From Nonomuraea sp. SBT364 (GTDB lineage: Bacteria > Actinomycetota > Actinomycetes > Streptosporangiales > Streptosporangiaceae), in assembly GCF_001083785.1 (NCBI RefSeq), contig NZ_LAVL01000085.1, forward strand, positions 1 to 35,326: a stretch of DNA of 35,326 bases. Reading direction: 5' to 3'. The notes beneath the pieces are model-generated. The model worked only from the letters and a program-made list of their open reading frames with translations. It was not told where the DNA came from and did not search any database. Of the stretch, positions 25,355-32,463 are shown piece after piece (the stretch's first letter is position 1; each line of letters starts with the position of its first letter). Both the position numbers and the translations under genes were made by a program.

Positions 25355-26524
25355 ATGTCTTCTGTAGCACTCGGCATCCCGACGCTCCGCCCCAAGCCGC
25401 TCGCCGAACGCCGCCACTCCCGGCAGATCATGGTCGGCAGCGTGCCCGTCGGCGGCGACGCGCCCGTCTCCGTGCAATCGATGACCACCACGGTGACCGC
25501 CGACGTCAACGCGACCCTGCAGCAGATCGCCGAGCTCACCGCCTCCGGCTGCCAGATCGTCCGGGTCGCCGTGCCGTCCCAGGACGACGCCGACGCGCTG
25601 CCGATCATCGCCAGGAAGTCGCAGATCCCGGTCATCGCCGACATCCACTTCCAGCCCAAGTACGTCTTCGCCGCCATCGAGGCGGGCTGCGCGGCCGTGC
25701 GCGTCAACCCGGGCAACATCAAGAAGTTCGACGACAAGGTCGGCGAGATCGCCAAGGCGGCGGCCGAGCACGGCGTGCCCATCCGCATCGGCGTCAACGC
25801 CGGCTCCCTCGACCCCCGGCTGCTGCAGAAGTACGGCAAGGCCACGCCCGAGGCGCTGGTCGAGTCGGCGCTGTGGGAGTGCTCGCTGTTCGAGGAGCAC
25901 GGCTTCCGCGACATCAAGATCTCCGTCAAGCACAACGACCCGGTCGTCATGATCAACGCCTACCGGCTGCTCGCGGCCAAGTGCGACTACCCGCTGCACC
26001 TGGGCGTCACCGAGGCCGGTCCGGCCTTCCAGGGCACGATCAAGTCCGCCGTGGCGTTCGGCGCGCTGCTGGCCGAGGGCATCGGCGACACCATCCGCGT
26101 CTCGCTGTCGGCCCCGCCGGTGGAGGAGGTCAAGGTCGGCAACCAGATCCTGGAGTCGCTCGGGCTGCGCGAGCGCGGGCTGGAGATCGTCTCCTGCCCG
26201 TCGTGCGGCCGCGCCCAGGTCGACGTCTACACGCTGGCGGAGCAGGTCCAGGCCGGGCTGGAGGGCCTGAAGGTGCCGCTGCGGGTCGCGGTGATGGGCT
26301 GCGTCGTCAACGGCCCCGGCGAGGCCCGTGAGGCCGACCTGGGCGTCGCCTCGGGCAACGGCAAGGGCCAGATCTTCGTCAAGGGCGAGGTCATCAAGAC
26401 CGTGCCGGAGTCGCAGATCGTCGAGACCCTGATCGAGGAGGCCCTGCGCCTGGCCGAGGAGATGGGCGTCGAGGTCGACCTGGACGACGACGAGACCTCG
26501 GCCGTCCAGGTGACCGTCAGCTGA
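25355..26524 (+). CDS. ispG: 4-hydroxy-3-methylbut-2-en-1-yl diphosphate synthase (IspG)
   Basis: A 389-residue [4Fe-4S] enzyme that reductively converts MEcPP to HMBPP in the MEP pathway. The TIM-barrel part opens VQSMTTT with ADIHF and NPGNI. The cluster ligands are C281 and C284 (SCPSCGR) and C316 (MGCVVNGPGEA), and E323 is the fourth ligand known for this family. AAGGG lies 5 nt before the ATG. The gap from dxr is only 41 bp. The stop overlaps the next start (TGATG), coupling it to the deaminase gene. Confidence 0.97.
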   Translation: MSSVALGIPTLRPKPLAERRHSRQIMVGSVPVGGDAPVSVQSMTTTVTADVNATLQQIAELTASGCQIVRVAVPSQDDADALPIIARKSQIPVIADIHFQPKYVFAAIEAGCAAVRVNPGNIKKFDDKVGEIAKAAAEHGVPIRIGVNAGSLDPRLLQKYGKATPEALVESALWECSLFEEHGFRDIKISVKHNDPVVMINAYRLLAAKCDYPLHLGVTEAGPAFQGTIKSAVAFGALLAEGIGDTIRVSLSAPPVEEVKVGNQILESLGLRERGLEIVSCPSCGRAQVDVYTLAEQVQAGLEGLKVPLRVAVMGCVVNGPGEAREADLGVASGNGKGQIFVKGEVIKTVPESQIVETLIEEALRLAEEMGVEVDLDDDETSAVQVTVS

Positions 26525-26958
26525 TGCGGCTCGATCAGAAGCTCGTCGACGCGGCGATCGCGCAGCTCGAACGGCGCTGGCCGGCCGACGAGCCGGGCGG
26601 GGCCGCCGCCGTCTACCTCGATGACGGCCGCATCCTCACCAGCGTCGGGCTCGACAACCTCAACGGCGGCGTGTCCCTGTGCCACGAGACCGGCGCCCTG
26701 TGCCAGGCCTACACGATCGACGCGCAGGTCACGGCCTCCGTCTGCGTCTTCAGGGAGGACGGCCGCCTGCTCGTGCTGCCGCCCTGCGGCATCTGCCAGG
26801 AGCGCCTGGCGCTGTGGGGGCCCGAGGTGGAGGTCGGCGTGCCCGACGGGGCCGGCGGCTGGCGTGCTCTCGCGCTGCGCGAGGTCAACCCGCACTACTG
26901 GGGGCCGCAGTTCACCGCCGACGGCTCCTGGCCCGCCAAGGAGCTGCACACCTCATGA
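26524..26958 (+). CDS. Cytidine deaminase-like zinc hydrolase
   Basis: A 144-residue protein with the zinc-deaminase signature. C53 and the catalytic E55 are in LCHETG (the C-x-E motif), and C88 and C91 are in PPCGIC. These positions closely match the small tetrameric cytidine deaminases that hydrolyse cytidine or deoxycytidine to uridine. The motif reads CHE rather than the usual CAE, and the overall sequence suggests a divergent subgroup, so a different nucleoside or aminated substrate is possible. The ATG overlaps the ispG stop by one base, so the gene is translated from the isoprenoid transcript. It converges on the MarR gene with a 6-bp overlap. Confidence 0.85.
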   Translation: MRLDQKLVDAAIAQLERRWPADEPGGAAAVYLDDGRILTSVGLDNLNGGVSLCHETGALCQAYTIDAQVTASVCVFREDGRLLVLPPCGICQERLALWGPEVEVGVPDGAGGWRALALREVNPHYWGPQFTADGSWPAKELHTS

Positions 26959-27786
26959 GGTGAGGAGCTTGCCGAGCAGCGCTCGCAGTTCCTCCGTCGC
27001 GTCCGCGCCGAGGAGGGCGCGGATGTCCTCGCGCAGCCGCGCCGCCGTCTCGCGCACCAGCACGAGTCGCTCGCGGCCGAGGTCGGTGAGCTCCAGCGCG
27101 TAGCGGCGGCGGTCGTGCGGGTCCTGGCCCCGGGCCACCAGACCGAGCCGGACCAGCTCGTCGACGATCTGGGCGGCCGTCGGCTCGGTCATGTGCATAC
27201 GCTCCGCGAGCGTCTGCTGGGGACAGGGGCCGAGCTCCCCGACGATGGCGAGCGAGCCGAAGTGCCGGACGCGCAGGCCCGTGCCGGCCAGCAGCGCGTC
27301 ACCCATGCGCCGCAGCCGATAGTGCGCCTGCGCGACCAGGTGGGCGGTGGTCCGCAACGGCTCCCGCTCAGGGAGCAGCAGGCTCAGGAGCTCGTTGAGC
27401 CGCCGCCGCTCGGCCGGGGTCAGCGCGGCGGTGATCCGCGCGTCGCGCCGGGCCACCGCCTGCCGCATGCCGTCACGGGCCGCCCGCCCCTCCGGGGTGA
27501 TCGACAGCACGTACGAGCGCCGGTTGGCGGGACTGCGGGTACGGGTCACGTACCCGGACTCCTGGAGCCGGTCGATCAGGCCGACCATGATCGTCCTGTT
27601 GATGCCGAGCCGTCCGGCCAGCTCGTGCTGGGAGCCGGCGTCCTGGTCGGCGAGCGTGTCGAGGAGCACGTAGTCGCGCGAGGGCGGGCCGTCGCGCAGC
27701 GCCTCGGCGGTGAAACGGGCGTAGACCCTGCGCAGCAGCGCTCCGACGGATCCGCGCAGCGTCTCCGAGAGAGTCCCTTCCTCCAA
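26953..27786 (-). CDS. Tandem (single-chain) MarR-family regulator
   Basis: A 277-residue protein made of two complete MarR modules. In module 1 (about 8-135) the winged helix contains QHELAGRLGINRTIMVGLID and wing RSPANRRSYVLSITPEG. In module 2 (about 140-277) it contains QQTLAERMHMTEPTAAQIVD and wing QDPHDRRRYALELTDLG. Ordinary MarR proteins are about 150-residue homodimers, so this looks like a covalent dimer with two different half-site readers. The start is TTG, supported by GGAGG 8 nt upstream and by the absence of other in-frame starts. It is divergent from the SlpD-type peptidase gene, its likely target along with itself. Confidence 0.88.
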   Translation of the reverse strand: MEEGTLSETLRGSVGALLRRVYARFTAEALRDGPPSRDYVLLDTLADQDAGSQHELAGRLGINRTIMVGLIDRLQESGYVTRTRSPANRRSYVLSITPEGRAARDGMRQAVARRDARITAALTPAERRRLNELLSLLLPEREPLRTTAHLVAQAHYRLRRMGDALLAGTGLRVRHFGSLAIVGELGPCPQQTLAERMHMTEPTAAQIVDELVRLGLVARGQDPHDRRRYALELTDLGRERLVLVRETAARLREDIRALLGADATEELRALLGKLLTS

Positions 27787-27836
27787 CGATCACACCTCCG
27801 GGCGGGCAGCATACGCGGCCATGGGGTGATTACGGG

Positions 27837-27855
27837 ATGGCAAGCATTTCGCCAT
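27837..27855. promoter_or_regulatory. Candidate MarR operator
   Basis: ATGGC (27837-27841) and GCCAT (27851-27855) form a 19-bp dyad in the 136-bp gap between the divergent MarR and peptidase genes. The arms are short and the spacing is only compatible with a MarR site, so this is a weak candidate. Confidence 0.35.
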
Positions 27856-27922
27856 ACCGACCGTCACCGGACGACTACGTACGGGAGCATTCCCTTCGCC
27901 TATGGAAGTGGGGAGGGACCGG

Positions 27923-29497
27923 GTGAAGCGGGTCGTTGCGTTGGTGGCCGGTGCGGTGACGCTGGTCGTGGGGGTGGCGCCGGTCGCGGTGACCGCCGAG
28001 GTTCGGCAGGTCGCCGCCGAGAGGGTGAAGTGGGGGGCATGCCCGGCGGCGGAGAAGAAGACGGTCACGGCGGCCGCGATGGAGTGCGGCACCGTACGGG
28101 TGCCGCTCGACTACCGGGAGCCGTGGGGGCAGGCGATCCGGCTGTCGATCAACCGGATCAAGGCCAAGGTGCCGCGTGACGGCAACCACCTGGGCACCCT
28201 GCTCGTCAACCCGGGCGGGCCGGGGGCGTCCGGGCGGACGCTGGCGCAGTACGTCTCGGCGGCGCTGCCGGCGGATCTGCGCGACCGCTACGACGTCGTC
28301 GGGTTCGACCCGCGCGGGGTCGGGGCCAGCCGGCCCGCGATGCGCTGCGTCGACCCGGAGAGCTACTTCCGGGCGCCGCGCCCCGACGCGGTGCCCCGCA
28401 GCACCGCCGAGGAGAACGTGCTGCTCGGCCGGGCGGCCGACTACGCCAACCGGTGCGGCAACTTCTGGTCGTGGCTGCTGCCGCACATGACCACCGAGAA
28501 CGTGGCCAGGGACCTCGACGCCATCCGCGCCGCCCTCGGCGAGCAGCAGATCAGCTACCTCGGATACTCCTACGGCACCTACATCGGGGCCGTGTACGCC
28601 ACGCTGTTCCCCAGCAGGGTCAAGCGGCTCGTCATGGACAGCTCGGTCGACCCCGACGGCGTCTGGTACGACAACAACCTGGCGCAGGACCGCGCCTTCC
28701 AGCGCAGGCACAGCGCCTTCCTCGACTGGACGGCCCGGCACAACTCCGTCTACCGGCTGGGCCGCACCGCCCGGCAGACCGGGTTCGCCTGGAACGCGAT
28801 GCGGGCGCGGCTGCGCGACCAGCCGGCCGGCGGCATGGTGGGCGCCAGCGAGCTCGACGACACCTTCACCGTGGGCGGCTACAGCGACCGCGTGTGGCCC
28901 GAACTCGCCGCCGCCTGGTCCGCCTACGTGCGCAAGGGCGACGTCAAGCCGCTGGTCGCCGTCTACGGCAAGCACGGCAAGAACGACGCCGCCGACGAGA
29001 ACGGCTACGCCGTCTATCTGGCCGTCCAGTGCCGCGACGCCGCCTGGCCGCGGGACTGGGCCAGGTGGCGGACCGACATGACCCGGATGCACCGCCAGGC
29101 GCCCTTCCTGACCTGGCCGAACACCTGGTTCAACGCGCCGTGCAAGTTCTGGCCGGTGTCCGGCGGCACGCCCGTCAAGGTACGCGGCTCCTGGCGGCTG
29201 CCGCCGATCCTGATGATCCAGTCGCGTGACGACGCGGCCACGCCGTACGCGGGCGCGCAGTCCATGCGGCAGCACTTCCCGACCGCCCGCATGGTCGTCG
29301 ACACCGGCGGCAACCACGGGGTCGCCCTCGGCGGCAACCAGTGCGTCGATCGGCACCTGGCCGCGTACCTGACCGACGGCACCGTCCCGGCCGACGGGAC
29401 CACCTGTGAGGCGCTCCCGGCGCCCCGGCCGGCGGCCCACATGGTGTCAGGTGGGACGGCAGGTCACGAAAGGCTCACCGAGGTGCTGTCCAGATGA
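27923..29497 (+). CDS. Secreted SlpD/TAP-type alpha/beta-hydrolase peptidase
   Basis: A 524-residue alpha/beta-hydrolase of the actinomycete tripeptidyl aminopeptidase (S33, SlpD/SlpE) group. A signal peptide spans about 1-25 (KRVVALVAGAVTLVVGVAP). The oxyanion segment is NPGGPG (97-102) and the nucleophile S216 is in GYSYGTY. The acid lies in SRDDAATPY and the His in GGNHGV. The C-terminal TAP domain holds the last two. These enzymes remove short peptides from protein N termini outside the cell; no lipobox was found here. The GTG at 27923 is chosen because GGGAGG lies 6 nt upstream; the in-frame ATG at 27902 would add seven residues and lacks a site. Divergent from the tandem MarR gene. Confidence 0.9.
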   Translation: MKRVVALVAGAVTLVVGVAPVAVTAEVRQVAAERVKWGACPAAEKKTVTAAAMECGTVRVPLDYREPWGQAIRLSINRIKAKVPRDGNHLGTLLVNPGGPGASGRTLAQYVSAALPADLRDRYDVVGFDPRGVGASRPAMRCVDPESYFRAPRPDAVPRSTAEENVLLGRAADYANRCGNFWSWLLPHMTTENVARDLDAIRAALGEQQISYLGYSYGTYIGAVYATLFPSRVKRLVMDSSVDPDGVWYDNNLAQDRAFQRRHSAFLDWTARHNSVYRLGRTARQTGFAWNAMRARLRDQPAGGMVGASELDDTFTVGGYSDRVWPELAAAWSAYVRKGDVKPLVAVYGKHGKNDAADENGYAVYLAVQCRDAAWPRDWARWRTDMTRMHRQAPFLTWPNTWFNAPCKFWPVSGGTPVKVRGSWRLPPILMIQSRDDAATPYAGAQSMRQHFPTARMVVDTGGNHGVALGGNQCVDRHLAAYLTDGTVPADGTTCEALPAPRPAAHMVSGGTAGHERLTEVLSR

Positions 29498-29530
29498 GCT
29501 AATCCAGGGGTGTTCGCGTAGTCTGACCAT

Positions 29531-30376
29531 GTGATGCTGCGTACATCGGCGTCGCGTGTCCTCGACGACAGCGACCGGGACGAGGTGCTGGCACTGCTCG
29601 ACACCGACCCGGTCGCGAACGTCTTCGTCGCCTCCCGGGTGCGCAGCGTCGGGCTGAACCCGGCACGGCTGGGCGGGCAGATGTGGGGCTACGGGCCGCG
29701 CGGCTCCATCGCCGCGCTCTGCTACGCGGGCGCCAACCTGGTGCCCGTCGGCGCCGGGCCCGAGGCGGTGCACGCGTTCGCCGACCGGGCGCGCAAGCAG
29801 GGACGGCGCTGCTCGTCCATCGTGGGCCCGGTCGACGCGGTGTCGCTGCTGTGGGAGCGGCTGGAGCCGCACTGGGGCCCGGCCCGGGCGATCCGCTGGG
29901 CCCAGCCCGTCATGGCCACCTCGCGCCGGCCGGCCGTGCTCTCCGACCCGCAGGTGCGGCGGGTGCGCCCCGACGAGTTCGACACGCTGCTGCCGGCGTG
30001 CGTGGCGATGTTCACCGAAGAGGTGGGCATCTCGCCCAACCTGGGCGACGGCGGTGCCCTCTACCGCACCCGGGTGGCCGAGCTGATCCGCATCGGCCGC
30101 TCGTACGCCCGCATCGAGAACGGGCGGGTGGCCTTCAAGGCCGAGATCGGCGCGGTCACCCCGCAGGCGTGCCAGATCCAGGGCGTGTGGGTGCACCCCG
30201 AGCTGCGCGGGCGCGGCTACGCGGTGTCGGGCATGGCGGCCGTCGTCGAGGCCTCGCTCGCCTGCTTCGCGCCCGTCGTCTCGCTGTACGTCAACGACTT
30301 CAACCACGCGGCGCGGGCCGTCTACCGCAAGGTCGGGTTCCGCGAGGTCGACACGTTCATGTCCGTGCTGTTCTGA
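29531..30376 (+). CDS. GNAT acetyltransferase with DUF4081 domain
   Basis: A 281-residue protein. Residues about 1-115 resemble DUF4081 (DPVANVFVASRVRSVGL, then GSIAALCYAGANLVPVGAGP). Residues about 145-281 form a GNAT fold with the acetyl-CoA pyrophosphate loop in VHPELRGRGYA and a final YRKVGFREVDTF. In Mycobacterium tuberculosis the homologous gene lies directly beside ispG. Here a deaminase, a MarR and a peptidase gene intervene. Substrate unknown. The start is GTG at 29531 (TAGTCT ends 6 nt upstream, leaderless) or the next codon, ATG. The 3' end overlaps the convergent small gene by 20 bp. Confidence 0.9.
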   Translation: MMLRTSASRVLDDSDRDEVLALLDTDPVANVFVASRVRSVGLNPARLGGQMWGYGPRGSIAALCYAGANLVPVGAGPEAVHAFADRARKQGRRCSSIVGPVDAVSLLWERLEPHWGPARAIRWAQPVMATSRRPAVLSDPQVRRVRPDEFDTLLPACVAMFTEEVGISPNLGDGGALYRTRVAELIRIGRSYARIENGRVAFKAEIGAVTPQACQIQGVWVHPELRGRGYAVSGMAAVVEASLACFAPVVSLYVNDFNHAARAVYRKVGFREVDTFMSVLF

Positions 30377-30665
30377 GCCGGGCGGCCGTCTCCTCGACGA
30401 GCTGGGTGAGGATCGAGGCGTAGCCGGGGTGCTCGTCGAGCAGTTCGTCCAGCCGTGCCCGCCAGGCGCCCGATTCGAGCAGCGGCGTCGCCTTCCGCCC
30501 GTCGGCGTGCAGCCGCAGCCGTGTCTCGGCCAGCTGGAGCTCGTACATCACGCCGAGATAGTGGCCGATCGCCTCGCTGAGCCACCAGTAGGTTTCCGTG
30601 CCGGCCGCGGCGACGAAGACGCGCGCGCCCTCCCAGGCCACCCGCCGGGGATGCAGGACCGCCAT
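30357..30665 (-). CDS. Uncharacterised 102-residue protein
   Basis: I do not recognise the family. The product is a 102-residue helical, charged protein with an N-terminal segment VAWEGARVFVAAAGTETYWW and a C-terminal half rich in Leu, Glu and Arg that could form helix pairs. No signal peptide, metal motif or helix-turn-helix is seen. Codon use is as GC3-rich as in the neighbours, which supports a real gene. The ATG has TAGCAT ending 7 nt upstream (minus strand, 30673-30678), fitting a leaderless transcript. It is divergent from the GntR-like gene and overlaps the GNAT gene by 20 bp at the 3' end. Confidence 0.68.
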   Translation of the reverse strand: MAVLHPRRVAWEGARVFVAAAGTETYWWLSEAIGHYLGVMYELQLAETRLRLHADGRKATPLLESGAWRARLDELLDEHPGYASILTQLVEETAARLRTART

Positions 30666-30729
30666 AAAGGGGATGCTACGCCTCGTCTCAGGATACGAGA
30701 ATGTTCTTCTGCCGAGGGAAGGGAAGGTC

Positions 30730-31110
30730 GTGCCGGAGCCGAGAGCGGTGTGGAAGGTGGGCGTGGACGTCTACGCCACCGAGGAGCAGGCCAGGGATCT
30801 CCAGAAGCGGATCGAGCTGCTGCTCTGCCCCGAACCGGAGCACTCCGCGCCCTGCCCGGTCCCGTGGTCGTCGTGGCGTCACCCGGACGGCGGCCAGGGC
30901 GGGCTCGCCGAGCAGTACGTGCTGGAGCGGCTGCGCGAGCGGGTCCTGGAGGGCGGCGAGACGCGGCTGCCGTCGCGCGACAGCCTGCGGGAGGCGTTCG
31001 GGGTCAGCCGGAGCGTCGTGCGGGGCGCGATCCGCAAGCTGGAGGAGGCGGGGCTGGTCGAGACCGTCAGGGGGCGCGGCACGTTCGTGGTGCGACGGCC
31101 CGCGGACTGA
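30730..31110 (+). CDS. GntR-type regulator with C-terminal helix-turn-helix
   Basis: A 126-residue protein. The last ~70 residues are a GntR winged helix (YVLERLRERVLEGGETRLPS, then AFGVSRSVVRGAIRKLEEAG and GRGTFVV). The first ~50 residues (VWKVGVDVYATEEQARDLQK, then CPEPEHSAPCPVPW with two Cys) are a separate small module. GntR proteins normally carry the DNA-binding part at the N terminus and a ligand domain after it, so this order is inverted and no large ligand domain exists. The start is GTG at 30730 with GGGAAGG just upstream; a longer in-frame version from 30598 would cover the promoter of the divergent gene. Target unknown; it converges on DUF3037 with a 3-bp gap. Confidence 0.78.
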   Translation: MPEPRAVWKVGVDVYATEEQARDLQKRIELLLCPEPEHSAPCPVPWSSWRHPDGGQGGLAEQYVLERLRERVLEGGETRLPSRDSLREAFGVSRSVVRGAIRKLEEAGLVETVRGRGTFVVRRPAD

Positions 31111-31113
31111 CGG

Positions 31114-31491
31114 TCAGAGGCGGACCAGCTTGCCGAACAGGCGGTCGAGCTCGGCCTCGGGATCGCCGGTGAGCCCGGCGTGGACCGGGCCGGTCTGGAC
31201 GATCGTGCTGCGCGGCGCGGTCAGCCAGCGGAACCGGCCGCCCAGCGGCTCGCGCGCCAGCGGGCCCGGCTCCTCGCCGCAGGCCCGCTCGTACGCGCCC
31301 AGCGCCTGCTCGACGCAGCCCACGTCGGCGTCCGGGTCGAGCGCGCGCAGGCGGGCCGCGTCGAGCTCGACGCGGGCGCACAGGTAGGCGCGCGGCTGGC
31401 AGTAGAGGAGCACGCCGGCGTTGATCTGCTCGCCGCGCTCCACCCTCGGGATCACCCGGATGATCGCGTACTCGTAGACATCCCTGGTCAC
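31114..31491 (-). CDS. DUF3037 protein, partner of the HipA-like kinase
   Basis: A 125-residue protein with the DUF3037 opening VYEYAIIRVIPRVERGEQIN and AGVLLYC, followed by a helical part and PLGGRFRWLTAPRSTIVQTG. The GTG start overlaps the stop of the HipA-like kinase gene (GTGA, 31488-31491), so the two are translated together. In my knowledge of actinobacterial genomes DUF3037 and HipA-family kinase genes often occur as such a pair, but no biochemical function for DUF3037 is established. It could be a substrate, adaptor or antidote of the kinase. No DNA-binding domain is seen, which argues against a HipB role. Confidence 0.83.
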   Translation of the reverse strand: MTRDVYEYAIIRVIPRVERGEQINAGVLLYCQPRAYLCARVELDAARLRALDPDADVGCVEQALGAYERACGEEPGPLAREPLGGRFRWLTAPRSTIVQTGPVHAGLTGDPEAELDRLFGKLVRL

Positions 31492-32291
31492 GCGCGGCCT
31501 CCCCGCCAGAACTCGCCGACCGACCCGGGGCCCGGGCGGGCCTGGGCGGGCTCGCCGCGCACCAGCCAGGCGCGCGGGCCGTGTGCGCGCCGCAGCAGGT
31601 GCTCGACGTAGGCGTCGCGGACGGCCTGCGCGGACGTGAACCCGGGCTCGTCGTCGAGCCACTCGGCGGGCACCAGGGCGGTCACCGCTTCGAGCAGGTT
31701 GCGGGTGACGCGCTCGGCCAGGGCGACCCGGCCGAGGTCGCCCGCGAACGGCGCCAGCACGTGGTCACCCGCGTCGAACGGGCGTTGCGGGTCGGCGGTC
31801 TTCCAGTTGTGGTGGAACCAGAGCGCCGCGCCGTGGTCGATGAGCCAGATGTCGCGGTGCCAGAGCAGCAGGTTGGGGTTGCGCCAGCTCCGGTCGATGT
31901 TGTGGATCAGGCCGTCGAACCAGATCAGGTCGGCCGCGAAGGCCGGATCGGGCTGCCAGGCGAGCGGCTCGTAGCCGAGCGCGCCCGGCAGGAAGTCGAC
32001 CGCCAGGTTGCGGCCGGTGCTGGCCTGGAGCAGATCCTGCACCTCCTCGTCCGGCTCGCGGACGCCGAGCTGCGGGTCGAGGTCGATGATCTTCAGCTCG
32101 GGGGTGCGGAAGCCCAGCCGGCGGGCCAGCTCACCGGCGATGATCTCGGCGACGAGCACCCGCCGGCCCTGCCCTGCTTCACGAAATTTCACGACATAGG
32201 TGCCGAGGTCGTCGGCCTCCACCACCCCGGGCAGCGAGCCGCCCTCGCGCAGCGGCGTCACGTAACGCGTCGCCGCGATCTCTTCCAGCAC
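31488..32291 (-). CDS. HipA-family Ser/Thr kinase
   Basis: A 267-residue kinase-fold protein of the HipA family. An ATP-site lysine lies in TYVVKF (K35). The catalytic segment FDGLIHNIDRSWRNPNLL includes D133 and downstream Asn residues. The metal-binding IDHG (D152) replaces the DFG/DxD motif. It is much shorter than E. coli HipA (about 440 residues) and has only the core kinase, as in the HipA/DUF3037 group. The C-terminal tail is Gly/Pro/Arg-rich. The GTG start has TAGCCT ending 7 nt upstream. Followed by coupled DUF3037. HipA phosphorylates a tRNA synthetase; the target here is unknown, and a toxin role is only a possibility. Confidence 0.83.
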   Translation of the reverse strand: MLEEIAATRYVTPLREGGSLPGVVEADDLGTYVVKFREAGQGRRVLVAEIIAGELARRLGFRTPELKIIDLDPQLGVREPDEEVQDLLQASTGRNLAVDFLPGALGYEPLAWQPDPAFAADLIWFDGLIHNIDRSWRNPNLLLWHRDIWLIDHGAALWFHHNWKTADPQRPFDAGDHVLAPFAGDLGRVALAERVTRNLLEAVTALVPAEWLDDEPGFTSAQAVRDAYVEHLLRRAHGPRAWLVRGEPAQARPGPGSVGEFWRGGRA

Positions 32292-32342
32292 GCCCCCGAG
32301 GCTATCGCGCCGGCCCGGGTCGCCCGGACGGCCCGAACGGTC

Positions 32343-32387
32343 GCCACCGCCACCGCCGCCACCACCGCCATCGCCATCGCCGGCGCC
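32343..32387. repeat. GCC/ACC/ATC trinucleotide tract
   Basis: About 15 triplets alternate GCC with ACC or ATC in the 172-bp gap between the divergent HipA-like and Ser/Thr kinase genes. It is a simple-sequence tract that could vary in length by slippage. No gene is seen in this gap. Confidence 0.7.
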
Positions 32388-32446
32388 GGGCGGCTTGGGC
32401 GGCGTTCGGGGAGAGTGAGGGGAGTACGCCTGCCTTATATGGTCCC

Positions 32447-32455
32447 TGTCATAAT
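32447..32455 (+). promoter_or_regulatory. Extended -10 promoter of the first Ser/Thr kinase
   Basis: TGTCATAAT combines a TGN extended -10 with CATAAT (32450-32455), which differs from the TATAAT consensus at one base. It ends 8 nt before the kinase ATG at 32464, so the message is probably leaderless or nearly so. No convincing -35 is present. Confidence 0.6.
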
Positions 32456-32463
32456 GGCGGGCT

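Noticed and set aside
31114..32291. A classical hipBA toxin-antitoxin operon.
   Set aside because: There is no HipB-type helix-turn-helix protein; the partner is DUF3037 and lies downstream, not upstream, of the kinase.
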